From contig JAESRR010000253.1 of the NCBI GenBank assembly GCA_016764535.1, forward strand, positions 22,003 through 29,340: DNA of 7,338 nucleotides, written 5' to 3'. This document shows positions 1 to 5,396 of the stretch, piece after piece. This DNA comes from Cohaesibacteraceae bacterium (GTDB lineage: Bacteria; Pseudomonadota; Alphaproteobacteria; Rhizobiales; Cohaesibacteraceae). The translations under genes and the position numbers were made by a program. The stretch's first letter is position 1, and each line of letters opens with the position of its first letter. The notes under the pieces were generated by a model. The model ran no database searches, was not told where the DNA came from, and saw only the letters and a program-made list of their open reading frames with translations.

Positions 1-2139
1 GAACATTTCCTGTTCACGGGATTGATAAACCTTGATGAACAGGATCGGCCGATTGTAACCGGTAATCTGGATACAAAAATCGCTGATGCTGGCAAACTCC
101 TCGCGGTTACCGGTATTCCTCTTGTCGATTTTTCCTTTCCACAACAGCTTCAGGCTGAAGCCGAAATCAAATATCACCTTGGGCAACTGGATGCCACTTT
201 GAAAAACGGTGATTTTGGTGGTCAGCGTATTGATGCCGCAATCAGACTTGATACGACCAGGCTGCGGCCGTCCCTGACGGGTTCTGTTGATGTAGAACTG
301 GCAGATCTGGATTGGCTGATCATGTTGCTTGCCGGGCAGAACCGGGTTTTTGATGAGTTTCAGGAACTTTCAACAACCGGATTTACCGCGCCCCTGATCT
401 CGGGCATTAACATGGATCTGGAAGTAAAAGCCGATCGTATGTATGTGCCGATCGGGTCTTTTATCGGACAACCTAAAATGCGGGTTCGGCTGAAAAACAG
501 CTCCATCATCATAAGTGATCTTGAAGGAGATTATCTGGGTGGTCAGCTTAAGGGCCGGATTGCCTTTTCAAGGATAGAAAACACCGGTATTTTTGAGGCC
601 AGATTGAAACTGAGCGATCTGGATGCCTCGACCATCTCCTGGCAACACCAGCAACGACCGGTTCTGACCGGGAAGTTTTCGACCAATTTCAGTGTTGAAG
701 GTACCGGTCGTTCAATGACCGGTATTTTGTCTTCTCTGGGTGGAGAGGGTACGTTCACACTTGCTGATGGCGAGGCGCGTTATATAAATCCAGCGGCATT
801 TGATCTGGTTATTCGCGCCGCAGATGCCGGTCTTGAATTGAGTGATGAAGCTGTTCGGACGGCGTTTGAACATCATATGAATAGCGGAACAATTGCATTT
901 GGTGAAATTGATGGAACTTTCAGTATTGCTTCGGGCGTGATGCGTTCGAGGAATATTCAAATGGATACTGAAAAAATTTCGGCAAAAAGCAATTTTCAAC
1001 TGGATTTATCGGCTCAAAGTCTCAAGGCGGAAACGTCCATATTGATTGATCCAGGTGACGATCAGGTCGCGGGTGGATTGCCGCAGGCTGCCTTATTGTT
1101 TAACGGCAATTTTCTAACTCCCACACGTTCAATTGATGTCTCTCCTCTGGTTGGATATTTGAATATTCGGGCGCTGGAACGTGAAGTTGCCCGGGTGGAG
1201 AATTTGCAGACCGTTATCCTTGAAAGGGAACGGTTAAACCGTTTTGCCAAATCATTACGCCAGCGGCGGGAAGCAACGATTCGTGCAGAGGAAGAACGAC
1301 TGAAACGCCAGGAACAGGAAAAACTTGAAGCATTCCGGCTGGAAGTTGAACGTCTGGAAACGGCAAGAAAAGAAGCGTTACAACAAGCTGCTGATTTACG
1401 GGAAGAAAAGCGGAAATCTGCAGAACGTGCAGCGAAACAGCTGGTGCTGAACAGACAGCGTGCTGCGAAGCTAAAGGTTGAAAAACTTGAAGCCGCGAAG
1501 CTGGAAGCGCAAAGACAAATAGCGGCTCGGGAAGAGGCAGCCAGATTGAAGATTGCAAACAGGGAAGCTGCAAAACTTGCTGCCGGGAAGGCCGCGCGGA
1601 TCAAGGATGAAATCAATTCACGGACTGTTGAATCCGTTGGGCTGCCGGATATTCCCGCCAATGGAACCCAGGGCCAAAATCTAAACAGTGCAAATAAATC
1701 GACAAAAGAGACAACCCAATCCGGCGATGCATTTGCAGAATCAGTGCGCGGTGCATTGGAACGGAGTGGAAATTCAACACCCGGTTCCGGCACAGCGGCT
1801 CAAACACCTGTAATAACACCCCGGGTGTTAACGACACCTTCCCTGACACTTGTTCCAAAAGGTTCAACAGGCGTTTTGGCGTTGCCACAACCATCAGGTG
1901 GCATCGGTGCAATTGGCTCGGGAAATGCGGTTAATAGTACTGGTACGGGTGTGTTGAACGGATCAATACCCGTTATCGGTGGAGATGTCGTTGGTTCGGA
2001 GCTTCAAAAAGCAGTCGGCGCCAGCAATGTTCCTGCGACTGTCAAGAAAACCCGGGTTATTCGCCAAACAACCAAGCGCAAGGCCAGAAAAAGGGTGATC
2101 ATGTTGCCTAACGGACTTATGCAGGTTGTTCCAAACTAG
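1..2139 (+). CDS. AsmA-family protein, 3' part (5' end outside window)
   Basis: The frame is open from base 1, giving 712 residues of a larger protein; the TTG at 22 is only an internal codon, so the N-terminus lies outside the window. Residues about 1-385 resemble the C-terminal part of AsmA-family proteins: repeated amphipathic beta strands and a motif with GGEGTFTLADGEARYINPAA near 245-265. AsmA proteins are anchored in the inner membrane, span the periplasm and are linked to outer-membrane assembly or lipid transport. Residues about 388-540 are a long Glu/Arg/Lys/Ala-rich coiled coil with recurring AAKL-type blocks. Residues about 545-680 are low-complexity Ser/Thr/Gly/Pro sequence, and the end is basic (KKTRVIRQTTKRKARKR) followed by a short hydrophobic tail. 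As I recall, rhizobial AsmA proteins often carry a charged helical C-terminus, but this one is long. It stops 7 bases before the converging RHH gene. The family call is good; the exact role is unknown. Confidence 0.82.
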   Translation, partial: EHFLFTGLINLDEQDRPIVTGNLDTKIADAGKLLAVTGIPLVDFSFPQQLQAEAEIKYHLGQLDATLKNGDFGGQRIDAAIRLDTTRLRPSLTGSVDVELADLDWLIMLLAGQNRVFDEFQELSTTGFTAPLISGINMDLEVKADRMYVPIGSFIGQPKMRVRLKNSSIIISDLEGDYLGGQLKGRIAFSRIENTGIFEARLKLSDLDASTISWQHQQRPVLTGKFSTNFSVEGTGRSMTGILSSLGGEGTFTLADGEARYINPAAFDLVIRAADAGLELSDEAVRTAFEHHMNSGTIAFGEIDGTFSIASGVMRSRNIQMDTEKISAKSNFQLDLSAQSLKAETSILIDPGDDQVAGGLPQAALLFNGNFLTPTRSIDVSPLVGYLNIRALEREVARVENLQTVILERERLNRFAKSLRQRREATIRAEEERLKRQEQEKLEAFRLEVERLETARKEALQQAADLREEKRKSAERAAKQLVLNRQRAAKLKVEKLEAAKLEAQRQIAAREEAARLKIANREAAKLAAGKAARIKDEINSRTVESVGLPDIPANGTQGQNLNSANKSTKETTQSGDAFAESVRGALERSGNSTPGSGTAAQTPVITPRVLTTPSLTLVPKGSTGVLALPQPSGGIGAIGSGNAVNSTGTGVLNGSIPVIGGDVVGSELQKAVGASNVPATVKKTRVIRQTTKRKARKRVIMLPNGLMQVVPN

Positions 2140-2146
2140 CCCGTGA

Positions 2147-2350
2147 TCAGGTTTGTGCCTGGTAATATTTTAGTACAGCAACCCGGATAGCGGAGGACAG
2201 ATTGTATTTTTCGCGTCCACTGTCAATTTCCCGCACAATATCGGCTAGTTTCAATTGACGATTTTTGGCAATTTGATGTAATGCATCCCAGAACTCGTCT
2301 TCAAGGCTCAGGCTGGTGCGGTGACCGGCAATCGTGACAGAACGCTTCAT
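2147..2350 (-). CDS. Ribbon-helix-helix domain protein (RHH_4 type)
   Basis: A 67-residue protein that is almost all one ribbon-helix-helix domain. The opening MKRSVTIAGHRTSLSLEDEF supplies the beta strand and turn, and FWDALHQIAKNRQLKLADIV with the following helix ending SSAIRVAVLKYY makes the helices. RHH proteins bind DNA as dimers with the strand in the major groove, so a transcription regulator is the natural inference, but the target is unknown. The RHH_4 family is frequent in alphaproteobacteria and is usually a short standalone protein like this one, so it looks full length. It lies 13 bases downstream of the DUF4169 gene on the same strand. Its own Shine-Dalgarno is weak (GAAG close to the ATG), which fits translation coupled to the upstream gene. 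No toxin partner is visible, so I do not call it an antitoxin. Confidence 0.85.
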   Translation of the reverse strand: MKRSVTIAGHRTSLSLEDEFWDALHQIAKNRQLKLADIVREIDSGREKYNLSSAIRVAVLKYYQAQT

Positions 2351-2363
2351 ACTTCAGAACGTG

Positions 2364-2567
2364 TCATAAGGGGTCTTTGGTAACCGGCTCGTCACTGTCA
2401 ATTACATGAGCTTCCAGCTTTGCCCGGGATCGCGTGGCTTCCAGTTCTTCCTGGTTTTTCTGGCCTTTGGTGCGACCGAATTTTATGCGATTCTGTGAAG
2501 CTTTTAGCTGCTTCTTTTGGGCGTCGCGTTTTTTGCGCTCATCTCGTAAATTAAACATCTCGGCCAT
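2364..2567 (-). CDS. DUF4169 family protein
   Basis: A 67-residue, highly charged protein starting MAEMFNLRDERKKRDAQKKQ and containing the family's signature NRIKFGRTKGQK at about residues 26-37. This pattern (an N-L-R start, a Lys/Arg-rich helix, then the N-R-x-K-F-G-R-T-K block) matches DUF4169, a small family of unknown function in alphaproteobacteria. No membrane segment or signal peptide is present; most of the chain should be one charged helix with a disordered end. The start is supported by a strong Shine-Dalgarno, AAGGAG on the minus strand (plus 2574-2579), six bases before the ATG. It precedes the RHH gene by 13 bases and probably shares its transcript, from the candidate promoter at 2634-2642. 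No function should be assigned from the sequence. Confidence 0.85.
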   Translation of the reverse strand: MAEMFNLRDERKKRDAQKKQLKASQNRIKFGRTKGQKNQEELEATRSRAKLEAHVIDSDEPVTKDPL

Positions 2568-2600
2568 TGTCTACTCCTTCACGCCTGTGGAAGTTTCAAC

Positions 2601-2625
2601 CGCCGCGCAAGTATCAATTGCGGCG
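2601..2625 (-). other. Inverted repeat in the DUF4169 leader
   Basis: CGCCGC at 2601-2606 pairs with GCGGCG at 2620-2625. The stem can be extended by AA/TT after a two-base bulge, leaving a 7-base loop. On the minus strand it sits just after the predicted transcription start and about 20 bases before the Shine-Dalgarno of the DUF4169 gene. There is no run of U after it, so it is not an intrinsic terminator for sspB. It could be a leader hairpin or a repressor site; the nearby RHH protein would be one candidate binder, which is only inference. Confidence 0.4.
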
Positions 2626-2633
2626 ATGTTGAG

Positions 2634-2642
2634 ATCATAGCA
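2634..2642 (-). promoter_or_regulatory. Candidate extended -10 promoter for the DUF4169-RHH unit
   Basis: On the minus strand the sequence reads TGCTATGAT: a TGn extension followed by TATGAT, which matches the TATAAT consensus at five of six positions. No good -35 hexamer lies 16-18 bases upstream, which is tolerable for an extended -10 promoter. The predicted start is near 2627, about 60 bases ahead of the DUF4169 ATG. The rest of the 193-base gap up to sspB (2643-2760) is AT-rich and shows no clear gene or terminator. Confidence 0.45.
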
Positions 2643-2760
2643 AATTGATTGATTAACGATACCCCAAACCTGTTTTTAAGGTTCCTGTATGTAATCAAAC
2701 GCTGGTAAATTTAGAAAAACATCATTCTTAAAAGGTTGATTTCAGTGAGCCTGTAAAGGT

Positions 2761-3336
2761 TCAGGTCTTCTTGCGAAACGCATCAAGTGAAACCACATCG
2801 GCGCTATCTGCATCGGTGGCGCTGGCATCGGATTTGCCCTCGTCAGCCGCGGGATCAGCTTCTTTCACGGATGGTTCGATAGAATCATCTGATTTTGAGA
2901 CAGCTTTGAGATTTGTTGCCGATTTTGGTTTTGCTGCCTGCGCGGTTTCATCCTCGATCGCGGATTCTCTTGGGACATCCAGACCGGTTTCAAAATGTAA
3001 TGCGAACTGAACTGATGGATCAATGAATGTCTTGATGGCAGTTAGTGGCACAATCAGTTTTTCGGGGATGCCGTTAAACGACAAGCCAATTTCAAAATGG
3101 TTTTCACCGACAACCAGGTCCCAGAACTGGTGCTGGATCACGATAGTCATTTCATCGGGGTATTGTTCATTCAAACGTGAAGAGATCTGGACCCCATTGG
3201 CGTGCGTATCAACAGTGATGAAGAAATGATGTTCTCCCGGCAATCCGGTTTGAGCGACTTCAGTCAGCACTTTTCTAACGGTATTCCGCAGAGCTTCCTG
3301 TGTCAGTACATCATATCGGATGAGATCTTCAGCCAT
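2761..3336 (-). CDS. sspB: SspB, ClpXP adaptor for ssrA-tagged proteins (alphaproteobacterial type)
   Basis: A 191-residue protein. Residues 1-120 form the SspB substrate-binding fold: the opening MAEDLIRYDVLTQEALRNTV is the conserved N-terminal helix of the alphaproteobacterial branch, followed by FFITVDT (38-44), a QHQFWDL block (68-74) and FNGIPEKLIVPLTAIKTFIDPS (87-108). Residues about 121-178 are a flexible acidic Asp/Ser/Ala/Glu linker, and the protein ends DVVSLDAFRKKT, a conserved tail that I infer to be the ClpX-contacting peptide by analogy with E. coli SspB. SspB dimers bind the tmRNA-encoded tag and deliver tagged proteins to ClpXP in the cytosol. The start is set by family homology; the Shine-Dalgarno is poor (GGACCGG upstream). 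It lies about 55 bases downstream of ssrA on the same strand, next to the gene for its own substrate tag. No clear promoter is seen in that gap, so read-through from ssrA is possible. Confidence 0.93.
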   Translation of the reverse strand: MAEDLIRYDVLTQEALRNTVRKVLTEVAQTGLPGEHHFFITVDTHANGVQISSRLNEQYPDEMTIVIQHQFWDLVVGENHFEIGLSFNGIPEKLIVPLTAIKTFIDPSVQFALHFETGLDVPRESAIEDETAQAAKPKSATNLKAVSKSDDSIEPSVKEADPAADEGKSDASATDADSADVVSLDAFRKKT

Positions 3337-3475
3337 TTATTGCCGGTCCAGTCCAGTCAAATAAGAGAGCGCGAATTTGCGCGAATAAAGTAGGAGCTTC
3401 TGTTGCCAGGTGCTCCCGAACCCCGCCAACCCCATGCAAACAGGACTGGACTTAAATTGAAGCTATCGCACTGCG

Positions 3476-3517
3476 TTAAGCAGCGAGACGTGCCTCAGCA
3501 TAGTTGTTGTCATTTGC
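3476..3517 (-). other. tmRNA tag reading frame
   Basis: The minus strand reads GCA AAT GAC AAC AAC TAT GCT GAG GCA CGT CTC GCT GCT TAA, encoding ANDNNYAEARLAA; with the tRNA-charged alanine in front this gives a 14-residue tag starting AANDN. The resume codon GCA follows TTTTAGTAGTT, comparable to the A/U-rich stretch before the resume codon in E. coli tmRNA. The LAA end is the ClpX recognition signal known from other tags, and the AANDN part is the region that alphaproteobacterial SspB recognises. It is not an independent gene. Confidence 0.95.
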
Positions 3518-3601
3518 AACTACTAAAATAGTCCGATATCGGTGGTACCATGCCGAGTAAAAGTTCTGTCTTTACGCCCTCGTCGATCCTATTTCGCCCC
3601 C

Positions 3602-3637
3602 GCCGGAATGGACCATGATTGCAAACATGATCCACTC
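3602..3637 (-). other. Excised spacer of the permuted tmRNA precursor
   Basis: The 36 bases between the CCA of the acceptor piece and the first G of the coding piece hold an inverted repeat: TGGACCATG at 3609-3617 against CATGATCCA at 3626-3634, nine pairs with one G-U in the RNA and an 8-base loop. In the precursor this hairpin stacks beyond the tRNA-like acceptor stem and is presumably cut out to leave two RNA pieces, as established for permuted tmRNAs of alphaproteobacteria. Confidence 0.85.
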
Positions 3638-3723
3638 TGGTGGAGGCGCCGGGTACCGCCCCCGGGTCCGAATGGTTTATTACACAGACAGTTTATCACC
3701 ATATCCAGCAAGCTGGCTCTTTA

Positions 3724-3752
3724 AATATAGGGATCAACCGGGGCGTTGGAAA
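3724..3752 (-). promoter_or_regulatory. ssrA promoter
   Basis: On the minus strand TTTCCA (3752-3747, four of six to TTGACA) is followed by a 17-base spacer and TATATT (3729-3724, five of six to TATAAT). The predicted start is at about 3717-3720, right at the 5' end of the tmRNA acceptor piece, which independently supports both calls. It faces away from the thyA promoter region. Confidence 0.65.
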
Positions 3753-3780
3753 GGCACAAAAATGCGTTGCACACAATCAG

Positions 3781-3811
3781 TTGATTACAGAGGGTCTGTG
3801 GTGTCTATAAG
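3781..3811 (+). promoter_or_regulatory. Candidate thyA promoter
   Basis: TTGATT (3781-3786) and TATAAG (3806-3811) resemble -35 and -10 boxes, but the 19-base spacer is longer than ideal. The -10 lies between GTGGT (3798-3802) and ACCAC (3813-3817), a short inverted repeat. A start near 3818 would give a leader of about 43 bases. No better match is seen between the ssrA promoter and thyA. Confidence 0.4.
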
Positions 3812-3860
3812 AACCACCTGAATTGAAGGCGAATCCGGGCAATCGGGCGGAGAATATTCC

Positions 3861-4655
3861 TTGCAGCAATATCTTGATTTAATCGACAGGGTTTTGACAA
3901 CCGGCGTGGAGAAATCAGACAGGACCGGTACGGGGACTGTTTCTGTGTTTGGTCACCAGATGCGATTTGATCTGGATCGTGGATTTCCGATGCTGACGAC
4001 AAAGAAGTTGCATCTTAAATCGATAATCCACGAATTATTGTGGTTTTTGGCCGGCGATACCAATATCCGCTATTTGCAGCAACACGGCGTGCGGATCTGG
4101 GATGCATGGGCTGATGAAAACGGCGACCTGGGGCCGGTTTATGGCCATCAATGGCGCTCATGGCCTTCAGCAAACGGCTCCACCATTGATCAAATCAAAA
4201 ATGTCATCGAGGCGATCCGTAGCAATCCTGATTCGCGTCGTCTCATTGTGACGGCATGGAACCCGGCGGATGTGGAAAAAATGGCGCTCCCTCCATGCCA
4301 TTGTCTGTTTCAGTTTCATGTTGCCGGTGGGAAATTGTCCTGTCAGCTTTATCAAAGATCAGCTGATATTTTTCTGGGCGTACCGTTTAACATCGCGTCC
4401 TATGCGCTTTTGACATTGATGGTTGCGAAGGTATGTAAGCTCAAACCGGGTGAATTTATTCATACACTGGGTGATGCGCACATTTATTCCAATCATATGG
4501 ATCAGGCACGGCAACAGCTGGGTCGCGAGGTTCGAACACTTCCCCGGATGCGTATTTCAGGGCAACACAAAGAGGTGTTTGATTTCACCTTTGAGGATTT
4601 TGAACTTCAAAATTATGATCCGCATCCTCATATCGCAGCGAAAGTAGCCGTATAA
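3861..4655 (+). CDS. thyA: Thymidylate synthase (ThyA)
   Basis: ThyA methylates dUMP to dTMP using 5,10-methylene-tetrahydrofolate, which becomes dihydrofolate; it acts in the cytosol as a dimer. The product has 264 residues, the same length as the E. coli enzyme. The nucleophile Cys146 sits in [13 protein letters not shown], and other hallmarks are in place: the dUMP phosphate-binding arginine near residue 21 (SDRTGTGT), [19 protein letters not shown] (45-63), [11 protein letters not shown] (91-101), the RR pair at 126-127, and [20 protein letters not shown] (165-184). The start is TTG at 3861, giving [12 protein letters not shown], which lines up with MKQYLELMQKVL of E. coli. GGAG at 3849-3852 lies eight bases upstream and there is no nearby ATG. 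It overlaps folA by one base (TAATG). Confidence 0.98.
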   Translation: MQQYLDLIDRVLTTGVEKSDRTGTGTVSVFGHQMRFDLDRGFPMLTTKKLHLKSIIHELLWFLAGDTNIRYLQQHGVRIWDAWADENGDLGPVYGHQWRSWPSANGSTIDQIKNVIEAIRSNPDSRRLIVTAWNPADVEKMALPPCHCLFQFHVAGGKLSCQLYQRSADIFLGVPFNIASYALLTLMVAKVCKLKPGEFIHTLGDAHIYSNHMDQARQQLGREVRTLPRMRISGQHKEVFDFTFEDFELQNYDPHPHIAAKVAV

Positions 4656-5194
4656 TGCATGGGAAAATCCGGTTTTCTGCTGTAGCTGCCGTTGCACAAA
4701 ACGGTGTGATCGGCCACCGCAATGATATGCCGTGGTATTTGCCATCGGATTTTAAAAATTTTATTGCCCTGACAAAAAACAAACCTGTGATCATGGGGCG
4801 CAAGACTTTTGAATCAATCGGCAAGCCTCTGAAAAATCGTGATAATATTGTTCTTACCCGGACACATTCATGGTCGGCAGAAGGTGTGATTGTTGTACAT
4901 TCTGTTGAACAGGCAATTCAGACCGGCGAGAAATGCGCGCGCCAGCGTGATGTGTCCGAGATTATCCATGGTGGAGGCGGGGCGCTTTATTCGCAAATGT
5001 TTCATTTGCTCGACAGGCTGTATATTACCCGGGTTCATCTGGAACCGGAGGGTGATACGTTGTTTCCCAAAATTTATTCCGATTGCTGGACAATTGTTGA
5101 ACAACGGGTCCTTGAAAAGACCGAACGGGATACAGCTTCCATGACTTTGGAGGTCTACGACCGAATCACCGATGGTCCCGGGATGCCGGGTTAA
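4655..5194 (+). CDS. folA: Dihydrofolate reductase (FolA)
   Basis: FolA reduces dihydrofolate to tetrahydrofolate with NADPH, regenerating the cofactor that ThyA oxidises. The 179-residue product has the family motifs in order: AAVAQNGVIGHRNDMPWYLPSD (11-32), where Trp27 and Asp32 match the substrate-binding Trp22 and Asp27 of E. coli; PVIMGRKTFESIG (44-56), the NADPH-binding loop; NIVLTR (64-69); and IIHGGGGALYSQ (about 103-114), with the glycine loop contacting the cofactor. It is some 20 residues longer than the E. coli enzyme, mostly as a C-terminal extension and a slightly longer middle. The ATG overlaps the thyA stop as TAATG and has only a weak Shine-Dalgarno, so translation is probably coupled to thyA. 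No clear terminator follows it. It looks like the chromosomal housekeeping gene, not a resistance dfr gene. Confidence 0.96.
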   Translation: MHGKIRFSAVAAVAQNGVIGHRNDMPWYLPSDFKNFIALTKNKPVIMGRKTFESIGKPLKNRDNIVLTRTHSWSAEGVIVVHSVEQAIQTGEKCARQRDVSEIIHGGGGALYSQMFHLLDRLYITRVHLEPEGDTLFPKIYSDCWTIVEQRVLEKTERDTASMTLEVYDRITDGPGMPG

Positions 5195-5274
5195 TGATAA
5201 ATCGCTGATATTTGCGTTTTCTCATTGACATTAATTGTTGGCACAACCACATGTTCGCCAATGGTAGCGTGATG

Positions 5275-5303
5275 TTGAACCGGCGGTGAAAAACCCCTAT
5301 AAC
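5275..5303 (+). promoter_or_regulatory. Probable hflKC promoter
   Basis: TTGAAC (5275-5280, four of six to TTGACA) and TATAAC (5298-5303, five of six to TATAAT) are separated by exactly 17 bases. The predicted start near 5310 leaves a leader of nearly 90 bases that contains a strong hairpin. A perfect TTGACA also occurs at 5225-5230, but no -10 box follows it at the right distance. Confidence 0.6.
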
Positions 5304-5324
5304 CACGGCAATCAGAATTATATA

Positions 5325-5367
5325 CCGTTCTCGTAACCGCATTTTTACGGTTGAGGCGCGAGAACGG
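5325..5367 (+). other. Leader hairpin / inverted repeat before hflK
   Basis: CCGTTCTCG (5325-5333) is perfectly complementary to CGAGAACGG (5359-5367), and inside it AACCG (5335-5339) pairs with CGGTT (5348-5352) around the loop CATTTTTA. An alternative inner pairing is CGTAA (5332-5336) with TTACG (5345-5349). The structure ends 20 bases before the hflK Shine-Dalgarno. No U-run follows it, so it is not a typical terminator of folA. It may be a regulatory leader structure or a palindromic protein-binding site. Confidence 0.7.
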
Positions 5368-5396
5368 CTCGAGTTCATTCCGACAAAGGATATATT

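Larger units (their letters stand above)
3392..3718 (-). ncRNA. ssrA: Permuted two-piece transfer-messenger RNA (tmRNA)
   Basis: tmRNA rescues stalled ribosomes, acting as both tRNA and mRNA. On the minus strand the acceptor piece comes first. It contains GGACCCGGGGGCGGTACCCGG, with a T-arm stem CCGGG/CCCGG and 7-base loop, and ends CGCCTCC-A-CCA with the CCA at plus 3640-3638. After a 36-base spacer the coding piece starts at plus 3601 with GGGGGCG, which pairs with CGCCTCC as a 7-bp acceptor stem including one G-U pair. It continues AAATAGGATCGACGAGG, close to the E. coli tmRNA 5' region. AGACAG in the coding piece (3566-3571) can pair with CTGTCT in the acceptor piece (3686-3691), holding the two together. 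The tag frame is at 3476-3517. The coding piece ends in a GGGAGC...GCTCC hairpin near 3392. The outer ends are approximate: the 5' end follows from the promoter and the 3' end from that hairpin. Confidence 0.95.

Noticed and set aside
109..725. Recurring ACCGGTATT-like words in the AsmA gene
   Set aside because: They fall in frame at Thr-Gly codons of a repetitive beta-strand protein and show no regular spacing, so codon choice explains them.
1062..1793. A 243-residue open frame on the minus strand
   Set aside because: It lies antisense to the coiled-coil part of the AsmA gene. Its Ser/Ala/Arg/Phe-rich content is the expected mirror of Glu/Lys/Ala/Arg codons, and no family is recognisable.
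2147..2567. Toxin-antitoxin module made of the RHH and DUF4169 proteins
   Set aside because: RHH_4 and DUF4169 are both widespread core-type alphaproteobacterial families, and the DUF4169 protein shows no toxin fold or catalytic motif.
2667..2760. Possible sspB terminator (AACCT/AGGTT at 2667-2683, or ATCA/TGAT near 2720-2745)
   Set aside because: Stems of four or five weak pairs without a properly placed U-run; no terminator can be called downstream of sspB.
3361..3390. GC-rich inverted repeat (GCGC...GCGC) after ssrA as an intrinsic terminator
   Set aside because: The stem is only 4 bp and the following stretch on the minus strand (TCTCTTATTT) is a poor U-tract. Termination here is possible but not supported enough to annotate.
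3542..3821. Short plus-strand open frames across the ssrA region
   Set aside because: They run antisense over the tmRNA and its promoter; the RNA explains the sequence conservation and no protein family is recognisable.
5225..5255. Perfect TTGACA at 5225-5230 as the hflK -35 box
   Set aside because: Nothing close to TATAAT lies 16-18 bases downstream, whereas TTGAAC-17-TATAAC at 5275-5303 is better placed.
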